A DNA stretch of 64,000 bases from Halalkalicoccus sp. CGA53 (lineage in GTDB: Archaea; Halobacteriota; Halobacteria; Halobacteriales; Halalkalicoccaceae). The DNA lies in NCBI RefSeq assembly GCF_036429475.1, contig NZ_CP144125.1:806001-870000 (forward strand). Direction: 5' to 3'. How positions within the stretch are numbered: the stretch's first letter is position 1; each line of letters starts with the position of its first letter. The notes below the pieces were generated by a model, which was not told where the DNA came from, did no database searches, and was given only the letters and a program-made list of their open reading frames with translations. Of this stretch, positions 44,405 through 53,301 are shown piece after piece. The position numbers were made by a program, and so were the translations under genes.

Positions 44405-45204
44405 CGGTTCCAGGCCGCCTCCTCGGGGTCGATCAGCCGCCTCTCCTCCCCGGTCGCGTCGATCCTCGCCCGCTCCTCGTCCGTGAGGTCGAGATCGGTC
44501 GCCGCGAGGTTCTCCTCTAGATGCGCCTCCCCCGTCGCCTTCGGAATCGCGACCACGTTTTCGAGACCCGCTATCCACGCGAGGCTCACCTGCGCGGGCG
44601 TCGCGTCGTGGGCCTCCGCGATCTCGACGAGTTCGGGGACCTCTTCGACCTCGCCGCGCATTACCGGGCAGTAGGCGACCAGCGTGAGGTCGTGGGCGAC
44701 CGCGTACTCCCGCAGCTCTTCTTGGGGTAACAGCGGGTGGAGTTCGACCTGGTTCGCGACGACCGGGGCGTCGAGGAGCTCCCGTGCCTCGTCGAGCAGG
44801 TCGGGCGTGAAGTTACTCACCGCGACGTGGTCGGTGACTCCTGACTCGTGGAGTTCGTCGAACGCGGCGAGGCTCTCCTCGGGGTCGTACGCCCGGGTCG
44901 GCCAGTGGACGTAGAGCAGGTCGACCGACTCGACGCCGAGCCGATCGAGGCTCTCGTGGGCGGTGTGGATCGCGTCGTCGTACGCGAGGTTCTTCTGGTG
45001 AACCTTCGTCGCAAGCGTGATCTCCTCTCTGGGAACCCCCGCGCGGGCGATCCCCTCGCCGACGCCCCGTTCGTTGTCGTACATCTGGGCGGTGTCGACG
45101 TGGCGGTAGCCCATCTCGAGGGCGTTCGCCACGCTCTCGGCGCACTGTTCGGGATCCGTGTTCCCGGAGGTTCCGAGGCCGATCGGCGGGAGATCGAGCG
45201 TCAT
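44401..45204 (-). CDS. aldo-keto reductase
   Basis: The 267-residue NADPH-dependent carbonyl reductase has the AKR tetrad: Asp and Tyr in RHVDTAQMYDNE, Lys in LATKVHQKN, His in LYVHWPT. Later marks are AVSNFTPDLLDEA, NQVELHPLL and VVAIPKATGEAHLEEN for NADPH binding. It resembles the 2,5-diketo-gluconate reductase-like subgroup; the natural aldehyde or ketone is unknown. Its partner gene for a thiol oxidoreductase overlaps its stop. Confidence 0.93.
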   Translation of the reverse strand: MTLDLPPIGLGTSGNTDPEQCAESVANALEMGYRHVDTAQMYDNERGVGEGIARAGVPREEITLATKVHQKNLAYDDAIHTAHESLDRLGVESVDLLYVHWPTRAYDPEESLAAFDELHESGVTDHVAVSNFTPDLLDEARELLDAPVVANQVELHPLLPQEELREYAVAHDLTLVAYCPVMRGEVEEVPELVEIAEAHDATPAQVSLAWIAGLENVVAIPKATGEAHLEENLAATDLDLTDEERARIDATGEERRLIDPEEAAWNR

Positions 45205-45976
<772 letters not shown>

Positions 45977-46001
45977 ACGCTCGCTACGAGTTCGAGAGGG
46001 T

Positions 46002-46790
46002 TCAACTCACCGCTTGTAGACGCCTCCGGACGCGACGATACGTCTCCCCGTCAAGTCCGGCCACCCCGAGCCGGTCGTCGTGGGCGTCGCTTCCACCGGT
46101 GGCGAGCAGGTCGAACTCCCGGATCACCCGATCGACGGGGTCGGGATCGACCGCGTACTCGTAGGGGTAGTATCGTTCGACGCAGTCGAGGTCCGAACAG
46201 CGAGCGAGCGCCCGCTCGGGCTCCGCGTACCGGAGGGGGTGAGCGAGGCCGACGAGCGCGCAGGCCCCCCGGAGGACCGAGACGCCGTGCTCGAACGCCG
46301 GGATCTCGCGGGCGACGTAGCAGGGACCGTCGTTTCCGATCAGCCGTTCGAACGCTTCGCCGTAACTCAGATCGGTGTCGGGGTGTCTGTCGATCGCTCG
46401 CGCGACGTGCGGTCGCCCGAACCCCTCCTCCGGATCGAGGTCGAGGTCGATCTCCAGGTGGCGCTCGACCCGCTCGACGATCGCCCGGCCGCGCTCGATC
46501 CGGTTCTCCTGTATTCGCTCGACTTCGGCGGTGAGTCCGTCGGTGCGGCGGAGGCCGTAACCCAGGAGGTCGACCGGCTCCTCTTTCGTCTCGACCCGCA
46601 ACTCGATCCCGTGGATCACCGACACACCGTCGCATTCGGTTACGGGGGAGTCGAGGTCGGGGTGCGGTCGGTCGTGGTCCGTCACGCACACCGCGGAGAG
46701 CCCCGCCTCGCGGGCGGCCCCGGGGATCCGATCGACCGTGAGCGAGCCGTCCGAGGCGGTCGTGTGGACGTGGCAGTCGGCGACGATCAT
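46002..46790 (-). CDS. PHP-domain phosphoesterase
   Basis: The 262-residue protein has the metal-binding motifs of the PHP superfamily: DCHVHTTASDG (motif I), VTDHDRPH (motif II), a middle GIELRVETKEEPVDLLGYG (motif III-like), and GSDAHDD near the end (motif IV). Related proteins are 3',5'-nucleoside bisphosphate phosphatases or histidinol-phosphatase-like enzymes. The compact RNase AM/YciV-like layout suggests nucleotide or oligonucleotide phosphoesterase activity. ATG 46790 is chosen at MIVADCHVH. Confidence 0.92.
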   Translation of the reverse strand: MIVADCHVHTTASDGSLTVDRIPGAAREAGLSAVCVTDHDRPHPDLDSPVTECDGVSVIHGIELRVETKEEPVDLLGYGLRRTDGLTAEVERIQENRIERGRAIVERVERHLEIDLDLDPEEGFGRPHVARAIDRHPDTDLSYGEAFERLIGNDGPCYVAREIPAFEHGVSVLRGACALVGLAHPLRYAEPERALARCSDLDCVERYYPYEYAVDPDPVDRVIREFDLLATGGSDAHDDRLGVAGLDGETYRRVRRRLQAVS

Positions 46791-46922
46791 ACCGACGGGA
46801 GGGTCGGCCTCCCGATAAACGATCACCCGTATAGGATGTGCAGTAATGACCATTATATTCCTAGATCGAGGGGGGTGACATACATGGAAAATCGTTATAA
46901 ACCTTCGGCGGCCGGATGGGGT

Positions 46923-47204
46923 ATGGTCTACACGAACACGGGAGAGCTGTTCGACGATTACCGCTACCCCGCGACGACCGCCGACCTTATCGAGCGCTAC
47001 GGCGACGACGAGATCACCCTCCCGGAGGGCACCCAGCGGATCGGCGAGATCCTCTCGCTCACCGACGAGACGTTCCAGAGCGCCGAGGAGGCCCGATACG
47101 CGATCTACGCCGGGCTGAGCAGCCGGGCGATCGGCCGGAAGGGCTACACCGACCGCGACCCGACCCCGCCGGGGACGGACGGCCCCGACCCGGTCTCGTT
47201 CTGA
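46923..47204 (+). CDS. DUF5789-like small protein, 93 aa
   Basis: The 93-residue product contains YRYPATTADLIERYGDDEITLPEGTQRIGEIL and ends GYTDRDPTPPGTDGPDPVSF, the pattern of haloarchaeal DUF5789 proteins, whose function is unknown. GTTATAAACC at 46893-46902 is a TATA core with the ATG about 25 bases downstream, which supports ATG 46923. An upstream ATG 46884 adds 13 residues and has its own TATA-like TTATAT at 46853-46858, so a longer form cannot be ruled out. Confidence 0.8.
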   Translation: MVYTNTGELFDDYRYPATTADLIERYGDDEITLPEGTQRIGEILSLTDETFQSAEEARYAIYAGLSSRAIGRKGYTDRDPTPPGTDGPDPVSF

Positions 47205-47284
47205 ACGGTTAGGTGGACGTTACACCGAGTCGGCCCCGTTTACCGATCCCATAGTAATGGCCCGATAGCTCCGACACTCTGCCA

Positions 47285-48259
47285 GTGGCCCCGCCGAGAT
47301 TCGTCGCCGTCGACGTCGGTAGCACCCACACGAAGACCGTCGTCTCGACGCTCGACGGCGAGTTCACGACGTCCGTCGCGCGCGAGCCGACCCGTCCGGA
47401 GGAGCTGGGATCGGAGGTAGTACGCGCGGTCCGGCGACGGCTCTGCGAGACGAACGGGGCGGGTCTGGAGGGGATCGGCGTCGCCACGACCGGCCTCGTC
47501 GACCGCGTCACGGGGACGATCCGGGAGTTCGACACGGCCGACGGACGGACGCTTCGGGACATCCCACTCGGCGATCGGTTGCGGGAGGCGTTCGGGGTGC
47601 CGGTCGCCGTCGAGAACGACTGCACTGCCGCCGCGCTGGGCGAGTGGTACTTCGGCGCACGGGAGCGAGAGGGCTGTCTCGTCCACGTCACGTTCGCCAC
47701 CGGGATCGGCGCGGGCGTCGTCGCCGACGGCGTCCCCCTTCGGGGTGAACACGGACACGCCGCCGAGGTCGGGCTCTTCCCGATCCACGCCGATGGCGAG
47801 TTAGAGAGCTGTGGCGTCACCGGCGCGTGGGAGGCGTACTGCTCGGGGCGGGGGATCCCCCGATTCGTCGAGTCGCGACTCGGCGGCGAGAGCGAGACGA
47901 CCCTCGCCACCCACGGAACGCTGACCGCTCGGGAGGTGTTCGAGGCGGCCGCCGCGGGCGACGAGCGCGCGATCGAATCGCTCGACCTGATCGGTCGCTA
48001 CAACGCCGCCGGGATCGGGGCGATCGCGAACGCGTATGATCCGGGACTGGTGACGCTCGGCGGCTCCGTCGCCCTCGAGAACCCGGAGGCGGTTCTCGGC
48101 GGGATCGACCGGTACCTCGACGAGTTCTGTTACGGCGAGCGACCGCGGATCACGACGACCCCGCTCGGCGCGGAGATCGAACTCTACGGCGCGCTCGCGA
48201 GCTACCTCCACAGAGAGCGCGCTCCCGAGACGGACCGCACCGAACGCGTTCGGGGCTGA
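47285..48259 (+). CDS. ROK-family sugar kinase
   Basis: The 324-residue protein has an actin-like ATPase fold: phosphate-1 AVDVGSTHTKTVVS, catalytic Asp in AVENDCTAAALGEWYFGA, and GIGAGVVADGVPLRGEHGHAAEVG. The ROK zinc motif, normally CxCGxxGCxE, reads ESCGVTGAWEAYCSG, keeping only one or two of the cysteines, so zinc binding is doubtful. Substrate could be glucose, N-acetylmannosamine or another hexose; no sugar regulator HTH domain is present. Starts at GTG 47285, chosen because the fold begins at once. Confidence 0.88.
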   Translation: MAPPRFVAVDVGSTHTKTVVSTLDGEFTTSVAREPTRPEELGSEVVRAVRRRLCETNGAGLEGIGVATTGLVDRVTGTIREFDTADGRTLRDIPLGDRLREAFGVPVAVENDCTAAALGEWYFGAREREGCLVHVTFATGIGAGVVADGVPLRGEHGHAAEVGLFPIHADGELESCGVTGAWEAYCSGRGIPRFVESRLGGESETTLATHGTLTAREVFEAAAAGDERAIESLDLIGRYNAAGIGAIANAYDPGLVTLGGSVALENPEAVLGGIDRYLDEFCYGERPRITTTPLGAEIELYGALASYLHRERAPETDRTERVRG

Positions 48260-48496
48260 GACCGGGCCGTATCGGTTCCGTCGGTGCAGAGCCGCCAGTC
48301 GACCCGATCTGCCCGGGACGTGGTCACGGTGCCCCTCGTGCCCTCGGTTCTCCGACGAATACCGTCGAGTCGAACGTCACCTCACGTGATCGGCGGAGGT
48401 CGTTCCTCGACCGCGTCGTCTCCGGATACCTCGTGCGATCACACCGTCGAGTGCCGACTCTCGTCACACACGAACAGGGATGGATCGACACGCGGC
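48260..48496. other. intergenic gap between convergent genes
   Basis: The 237 bases between the ROK and CDF genes show no gene or RNA. Confidence 0.5.
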
Positions 48497-49417
48497 TCAG
48501 GGCACCGACGGACCTCTCCCGGTCGGGTCGTCGGCGTCCTTCCACTCACCGATGCCGGAGGGATCGAGGTGGACATGTGCGTCGCCGACGCCGTCGATCG
48601 CCCGGAGCGCCTGCACGAGGTCGGTCTCGATCCCGTGCGCGGCGAGCAGGGTGAGTTCGCCGTCGACCTCGACGTGGGCTTCGACCTCGAGGACGGTGCC
48701 GTCGTAGAAGACGGTGAGGTCGTGGACACCCTCGACGTCCGGGTGAGCGAGCAGCGTCTCCCTGATCGTCTCGCGCTCGGTCTCCGACGGAGCGGCCCCG
48801 ACTAGGTACGGAAGGTTCTCGCGGCAGATGTCGACGCCCTGCCAGACGACGAGCAGGCTGACGAGGCCGCCCGCGATCGGGTCGAGTGCTCCGAACCCGA
48901 AGAAGAGGCCGACGACGCCGACGACCGCGGCGATCGAGGTGTAGAGGTCGTTCAGGCAGTCGGTCGCGAGCGCGTGGAGCGCGGTCGAACCGATCGATTC
49001 GTTCACCCAGGTCGTGTACCGGTAGACGAGATACATGTCGACCATCGCGAAGGCGAGGGCAGCTAACAGAAGCGGGCTGAAGACCGCGTCCGTGCCGAAG
49101 GCGAGTCCGTGAGCCGACTCGTAGAGCAGGTTCAGTCCGAGGAGGACGATCACCGCGCCGACGAACAGCGCGGTGAGCGGTTCGATCCGGCTGTGGCCGT
49201 GAGGATGGCTCGCGTCGGGGTCCTTGAACCGGGTGTCACCCCAGACGAGGACGACCACGCTCGCGATCAGGTCCGCGATCGAGTGGGCGGCGTCCGCCAG
49301 CAGCGCGACGCTTCCGAACGCGAGGCCCGCCGCGCCCTCGACGAGGATCTTCGCGGCGTTACCGAGCACGTTCGCCCACGACGCCCTGGCGAACCGACGC
49401 TCGTCTCGCCCCGTCAT
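48497..49417 (-). CDS. cation diffusion facilitator (CDF), second paralogue
   Basis: The 306-residue protein has six membrane helices: metal-site motifs LLADAAHSIADL in helix 2 and HALATDCLNDLYTS in helix 5 (HxxxD-type). The C-terminal cytoplasmic domain runs from about residue 215 (APSETERETIRETLLAHPDVEGVHDL). Unlike the protein at 16633-17553 it has no His-rich N-tail but a His-containing loop (DASHPHGHSRIEP). The HxxxD/DxxxD pairs suggest Zn, Fe or Mn export. It is divergent from the AT-rich island. Confidence 0.93.
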   Translation of the reverse strand: MTGRDERRFARASWANVLGNAAKILVEGAAGLAFGSVALLADAAHSIADLIASVVVLVWGDTRFKDPDASHPHGHSRIEPLTALFVGAVIVLLGLNLLYESAHGLAFGTDAVFSPLLLAALAFAMVDMYLVYRYTTWVNESIGSTALHALATDCLNDLYTSIAAVVGVVGLFFGFGALDPIAGGLVSLLVVWQGVDICRENLPYLVGAAPSETERETIRETLLAHPDVEGVHDLTVFYDGTVLEVEAHVEVDGELTLLAAHGIETDLVQALRAIDGVGDAHVHLDPSGIGEWKDADDPTGRGPSVP

Positions 49418-49614
49418 CGTCCGGTTTAGATGCAGTCGAAACTTAGGGGTTCCGGTCGGGTGACGGGTTCAGCGCAAGACATCGTTGGACTTCCCGTGGA
49501 GGGCCGGTTTCGATCCGGTTCCGACGAGACAGCCGCTGTGTAGTGGTGCGATGGGAGCGACTCCATTCCCATCAGCTATCGTACATGTGTCACGAACCAT
49601 GATCGGTGCAGACC

Positions 49615-49836
49615 TTATCTATCAGGGTTTGCCGAGTCGTGACTCTGCGTGGCTTGTTGTAGGGTGATGTAGCCTATGTAAGCGCTCGTAACTATTGCGA
49701 TGACGACTATCGCTCTGATGTACTCTCGAACCAATTCGTGCCAGTACGCACCGATTGCAAGGCCTATTGTAATCATTGCGAATTTGAATATCCCTATTTG
49801 CAACCAACTGAAGGTGTATGATCTGAAGACGTGCAT
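49615..49836 (-). CDS. small two-helix membrane protein in the AT-rich island
   Basis: From ATG 49836 the 73-residue product starts MHVFRSYTFSWLQIGIFKFA, continues MITIGLAIGAYWHELV and has a second helix AIVVIAIVTSAYIGYITL. The GIxKxA...GLAIGAY pattern resembles small haloarchaeal membrane proteins often found on plasmids and islands. Lower GC and A/T-rich third positions set it apart from the flanking genes. Its frame stays open upstream but is not protein-like there. Function unknown. Confidence 0.6.
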   Translation of the reverse strand: MHVFRSYTFSWLQIGIFKFAMITIGLAIGAYWHELVREYIRAIVVIAIVTSAYIGYITLQQATQSHDSANPDR

Positions 49837-49946
49837 CGATAGGTGTGAATCGAGGTGGGTAACAATAAACCCACAACTCAAGCTAGTTCGGTGAATGGGC
49901 ACTACTTCCCCTTCACCCATCGATTTATTCGAGGTAATTTCGCAAT

Positions 49947-50150
49947 TCACTCTGCGAAAACAGGACTCGGTGGCCATACGAACTCTGCCCTAGCTTCCTG
50001 CCAATCATGGATGGTTTTCGTTGCCCAGTATGAGATACAGGGTACGCAAGCTTTCGGAATTCCCTTCAGGTCGATGAGCGTGGATCGGTCAATCTAGGAT
50101 GAACAGAACGTCAGTCGTCCACGACCTGCTCTCAATCAGGCTTTCCCATT
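49947..50150 (-). pseudogene. debris of a gene interrupted by the IS element
   Basis: Two neighbouring minus-strand frames read like one protein broken by a frameshift: WESLIESRSWTTDVLFILD (up to 50089) and IDRSTLIDLKGIPKACVPCI then SYWATKTIHDWQEARAEFVW (50093-49947). Removing the insertion sequence with one target copy keeps the first frame open into 51162-51190. The product is not recognised. Chance open frames in AT-richer DNA are the alternative, so confidence is low. Confidence 0.28.
50143..50150 (+). repeat. left copy of the target duplication TTCCCATT
   Basis: An 8-base direct repeat identical to 51154-51161 directly flanks the insertion sequence. Eight bases is the usual duplication for IS1595-family elements. 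Confidence 0.85.
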
Positions 50151-50175
50151 CGCTCTTCGGAAGCAGGTTGTTGGT
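50151..50175 (+). repeat. left terminal inverted repeat of the IS
   Basis: Pairs with 51129-51153 with about 21 of 25 matching positions. Confidence 0.85.
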
Positions 50176-50240
50176 CGAGTAGAGCTGGCGCTGGAGAAGC
50201 GTAGCGGGCAAGGGTGACGCTGCCGCGTCACCCGAATGCA

Positions 50241-51125
50241 ATGTTCCCATTTGAATTGCTTAGCTCAGAGGCGAGCGCCGCGAACCTGCTACAGCAGGTT
50301 CGCTGGCGTGACGGCCTCTACTGCCCGCGCTGCCAGTCTGAGTCGGTGATCAAACACGGCAGCTTTCGAGAGTATCAGCGGTATCTCTGTAAGGATTGCG
50401 ACCGCACGTTCAACCCAAAGACCGGCACGATCTTCGCGCACGCGAAGATCGGCCTCGATAAGCTCTTGTTCGCGTTCTACTTGTTGCTCCGGTTCAACAC
50501 GAGTATCCGCCAACTTGACGCTGAACTTGACGTGTCGTATCGGTCGCTTCGGCGGCGCGTCGAGCAGTTCGCCAGAACGCTCGACGCGCCAGCCATCGAT
50601 CTCGTGGGGCCCGTCGAAATCGACGAAGTCTACGTGACTGCGGGGTTGAAAGGCCGCGAGCGCGACTCCCGGTCGCGCTCGCGTGGGCTCTCGAAACGTG
50701 GTCGCGGAAGCTATGCTCAGGACAAGCCACCAGTGTTCACACTCGTTGATCGTGGTAGCGACCAGCGATACGTCGTCCCAGCGAAATCCGCTGATGAATC
50801 GACCGTTCGACTCCTCCTCGGCGACTGCGAGGAGGAGTCGCTCACTGTCTACACTGACGGATTTCGAGCATACGATCCACTCGAAGAGGACGAGAACTAC
50901 CAGCGAGAAGCCGTGATTCATAGCGAGGGCGAATATGTCGATGGAGACGCACACGTGAACACCTGCGAGAGCCACGCGTCGCTTCTGCGACGGTGGCTCT
51001 CGCCCCATCGGGGCGTCTCAAAAGACAAGCTCACACCGTATCTCAGAGCGTTCCAGCTTCGCCGAAGAATCTTACGAAAACCCGGTCAAGAAGCTCTCGA
51101 AGAGGTCGTTCGAACTGTACTCTGA
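50241..51125 (+). CDS. IS1595-family (ISXO2-like) transposase
   Basis: The 294-residue protein has an N-terminal zinc-ribbon (CPRCQSESVIKHGSFREYQRYLCKDCDRTF) and an ISXO2-like DDE catalytic domain: the first acidic residue in VGPVEIDEVYVTAGLKG, the second in TVYTDGFRAYDPL, and the terminal NTCESHASLLRRWLSPHRGVSKDKL with Asn/Glu at the third site. It is preceded by a GTG at 50214 that would add nine residues. The gene is intact. Many near copies occur in other haloarchaea as I recall. Confidence 0.95.
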   Translation: MFPFELLSSEASAANLLQQVRWRDGLYCPRCQSESVIKHGSFREYQRYLCKDCDRTFNPKTGTIFAHAKIGLDKLLFAFYLLLRFNTSIRQLDAELDVSYRSLRRRVEQFARTLDAPAIDLVGPVEIDEVYVTAGLKGRERDSRSRSRGLSKRGRGSYAQDKPPVFTLVDRGSDQRYVVPAKSADESTVRLLLGDCEEESLTVYTDGFRAYDPLEEDENYQREAVIHSEGEYVDGDAHVNTCESHASLLRRWLSPHRGVSKDKLTPYLRAFQLRRRILRKPGQEALEEVVRTVL

Positions 51126-51128
51126 TTC

Positions 51129-51153
51129 ACCAACAACGTGCTTCCCATGAGCG
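51129..51153 (-). repeat. right terminal inverted repeat of the IS
   Basis: Read on the minus strand it starts CGCTCATGGGAAGCACGTTG and matches the left end at about 21 of 25 positions. Confidence 0.85.
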
Positions 51154-51161
51154 TTCCCATT
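51154..51161 (+). repeat. right copy of the target duplication TTCCCATT
   Basis: Identical to 50143-50150. Its last bases run into TTTATTAT (51159-51166), the likely TATA box of the following SHOCT gene. Confidence 0.85.
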
Positions 51162-51166
51162 TATTA
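51159..51166 (+). promoter_or_regulatory. TATA-like box next to the IS insertion site
   Basis: TTTATTAT begins inside the target duplication and is about 29 bases before ATG 51192. The insertion therefore placed the IS immediately upstream of the core promoter and replaced any upstream control sequence. Confidence 0.5.
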
Positions 51167-51191
51167 TCACGTCCGATCACATGATAGCAGT

Positions 51192-51482
51192 ATGGAACAA
51201 TTTACAGTTGCGCTACAAGGTGTAGCGTTACAACTCGACAGCGATTGGTGGCTGGAGTGGATCCCTCTCATAGGATCGGTTCTCGGTGCACTCTTCTTTG
51301 CGTTGGTCATAGCCGCGTTCGTGATCGTCTTCTTCATCCCAATCCTCGAACGGGCGGGCTGGATGGAGTCTGACGATGGGCAAGACGCGATCCAAACTCT
51401 CCGAGAACGGTATGCTCGTGGCGAGATCGACGAAGAGGAGTTTGAACGTCGAGAGTCGTTCCTCCGAAACCGCGAACGCTAG
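51192..51482 (+). CDS. SHOCT-domain membrane protein (island copy)
   Basis: The 96-residue protein has one long hydrophobic helix (IPLIGSVLGALFFALVIAAF then VIVFFIPIL) and a C-terminal SHOCT unit (AIQTLRERYARGEIDEEEFERRESFL). The helix and the unit match those of the other SHOCT proteins at 7794-8138 and 61693-62118. ATG 51192 is favoured because of TATA spacing; an ATG at 51138 lies inside the IS end. Its lower GC fits the island. Confidence 0.82.
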   Translation: MEQFTVALQGVALQLDSDWWLEWIPLIGSVLGALFFALVIAAFVIVFFIPILERAGWMESDDGQDAIQTLRERYARGEIDEEEFERRESFLRNRER

Positions 51483-52012
51483 ACGAGAAATTTTGCGCTA
51501 TACCCGATGCTGTTTTCCCAGTGGGCTATGTTCGCAATCCTGTTAACATCTGTCTGCCATTTAGTGTTTGAATCGATATCTCATAAATGCAATTCCAGCT
51601 GTATGTCCCTTCGATCGATGTGCTGTGTTGCCAGAAATCAAACCTCAAGCCATACGCTGACCGGAGGTTCAGGCTAGCGTCTACTCGTTCGACCGACTGG
51701 CTGATTCAGCCCGTCTTACTTGGAAGAAAAACGTTGGTTTTGGCACAGCCTCTATGCCTTCGGTACTACACTCGTGACAAAAATTGAAAGCGTCGTGGTC
51801 TACCATCGAGGCGTTCTCATGGTTCGAACGATCAACATCCCTTCCTAAGCGACGTCTGGGGGTGGGGTGTGCGTCCCCTGTACACGGCACGCTGCATCTA
51901 TCGACTCCTGTATAGGTCACGAAGAAATTGCTGTCGATACTCACTGTCTGATCGCCCCTCGACTATCCACAGAACGGTCACGTGAACCCTTCAACACTCC
52001 CCTTCTCGATTC
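51483..52012. other. 530-base AT-richer gap at the right edge of the island
   Basis: No convincing gene. Frames in both directions are short and carry no recognisable motif. The stretch is clearly less GC-rich than the flanking chromosome and probably represents decayed mobile or plasmid-derived DNA. Typical haloarchaeal GC returns at about 52000. Confidence 0.5.
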
Positions 52013-53023
52013 CTACACCCACTCGATCACGGTGTCCAGATCGAGCGGGACCGAGCCCTTCCTGTACGCTTCGACCCGGCCGGAGGGACGCGCCCGGAAG
52101 ACGACCGCGGGGCGGTGTCTCACCTCGGGCTGTTCGCCCGCGAGCTGTGCCCAGCCGTCGTCGGGAAACGACGAGCAGTCGACGAAGAGCACCGCGCCGC
52201 CGCCGTGTGCCGAGAGCTGACCGCTCGTCTTCGTCTCGGCGGTGTCGCGCACCGCGGCGATCGGCGTCGAGGCGGCCCGGCGAGAGGGCGGTTCGGGTCG
52301 GGTCACCTCGACGAGCACCGCGCCGGGGCCGTCGCCCGCGCGGAAGTCGAGCGAGTGGCCGGTCGCCACCTCGATCTCGGGGGTGACGGCGTAGCCCGCC
52401 TCGGTGAGGATCCACGCGACGGTGAACTCGCTCATCGCGGCGGCCATCCGCACCGGGTCGAGCCGTTCGCTCGTCCCGAGCTTCGACGCCATCTCGTAGC
52501 GGTACTCGTCGAGTGCGCCCGTCTTCAGTACCCGCTCGTAGAACGCGAGCCCTTCCTCCGGGGTGGCGTCTGGGAAGCCGGCGGCGCGCTCGGTCAGGAA
52601 CGCTCGGGCGGTGTGTCTGCCGTCTTTCGAACAGAGCACCGGGAGGAAGAACCAGGCGAGATAGGGGTACTCCGCGAACATCGGCTCGTCCTCGAGCAGT
52701 TCGGCGAGCAGTTCGCGCTGGGCCCACCGCGCGACGGAGTACGGCACCTCGTCGAAGGTGTACTTCTCGGTGCGCCAGAGCGTGCTCGGCGTCTCGGTGT
52801 TGCCCAGCCAGAACGCGCCCTCCTCGTCCGGTTTCCAGGCGAACAGGGCGGTGTCGCCGTTGTCCATGTCGAAGCGCACCGCCTCGTATCCCGAGGGTGG
52901 GCGATGCCAGGTGGGCGACCAACGTGCGCCGATCGCCGAGTCGAGCGACCGCAGGAGCTCGCGCTCGACGCGCCGGTCGGACCAGCGCTCGTGTGATCGA
53001 CGGAAGCGAAGGGGGCTCGCCAC
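52013..53023 (-). CDS. DUF5784 family protein, possible nuclease fold
   Basis: The 336-residue soluble protein is recalled as the haloarchaeal DUF5784 family. The C-terminal third contains VTPEIEVATGHSLDFRAGDGPGAVLVEVTRPEP, an arrangement like the core of a PD-(D/E)xK nuclease: a glutamate strand, Asp in SLDF, then VEVTR with Thr where Lys is expected. Further on are VLFVDCSSFPDD and RPAVVFRARPSG. The N-terminal part is Trp/Tyr-rich with WHRPPSGYEAVRFDMDNGD. It is not established that the protein cuts DNA. It directly borders the AT-rich island. Confidence 0.8.
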   Translation of the reverse strand: MASPLRFRRSHERWSDRRVERELLRSLDSAIGARWSPTWHRPPSGYEAVRFDMDNGDTALFAWKPDEEGAFWLGNTETPSTLWRTEKYTFDEVPYSVARWAQRELLAELLEDEPMFAEYPYLAWFFLPVLCSKDGRHTARAFLTERAAGFPDATPEEGLAFYERVLKTGALDEYRYEMASKLGTSERLDPVRMAAAMSEFTVAWILTEAGYAVTPEIEVATGHSLDFRAGDGPGAVLVEVTRPEPPSRRAASTPIAAVRDTAETKTSGQLSAHGGGAVLFVDCSSFPDDGWAQLAGEQPEVRHRPAVVFRARPSGRVEAYRKGSVPLDLDTVIEWV

Positions 53024-53127
53024 GGACGGAGAGAACTGGTCCGGGGGATTGAACCTTCCGCCTCCGCCCGACGTGAACGACCGTTAGGTTGATTATCGGA
53101 GGTTACAAAGGGTGTGTGTGATTCGCA

Positions 53128-53301
53128 ATGTCAATGGGCGCCTACGACGATGAGGAACACGAGCGTCGAGAGCGGAAGAACGCGACCGTCGACACCGACT
53201 TCGACGACGACCGTCGGGTGTACCAGGGCAAACTCGAGTTCGACTCGGGCGAGTCGGCCGAGGCGCTTCTCGATCAGTTCCGACGGATGAAGTCCTCCTG
53301 A
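53128..53301 (+). CDS. DUF5786-like acidic microprotein, 57 aa
   Basis: The 57-residue product begins MSMGAYDDEEHERRERKNAT and continues VDTDFDDDRRVYQGKLEFDS. This matches the haloarchaeal DUF5786 family, a conserved, highly charged protein of unknown function. A GGTTACAAAG stretch near 53100-53110 may act as TATA element about 25 bases before the ATG. Its 3' end overlaps the convergent membrane-protein gene by 28 bases. Confidence 0.88.
   Translation: MSMGAYDDEEHERRERKNATVDTDFDDDRRVYQGKLEFDSGESAEALLDQFRRMKSS

Larger units (their letters stand above)
50151..51153 (+). mobile_element. complete IS1595-family insertion sequence, 1003 bp
   Basis: Bounded by imperfect inverted repeats of about 25 bases: the left end reads CGCTCTTCGGAAGCAGGTTG and the right end, on the opposite strand, CGCTCATGGGAAGCACGTTG, both continuing TTGGT. 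The ends are flanked by the perfect 8-base duplication TTCCCATT. One transposase gene fills most of the element, intact from start to stop. Intact ends, duplication and gene together indicate a recent insertion that may still be mobile. Confidence 0.88.

Noticed and set aside
49505-49530. Sequence resembling a tRNA T-arm (GCCGGTTTCGATCCGGTT)
   Set aside because: No matching acceptor stem, anticodon arm or D-arm is found at the right distances; it is a simple CCGG palindrome with a T-rich loop.
51681-51944. 87-codon minus-strand frame in the AT-rich gap
   Set aside because: No match to known transposases or other families that I can recognise; not enough support to call even a pseudogene.
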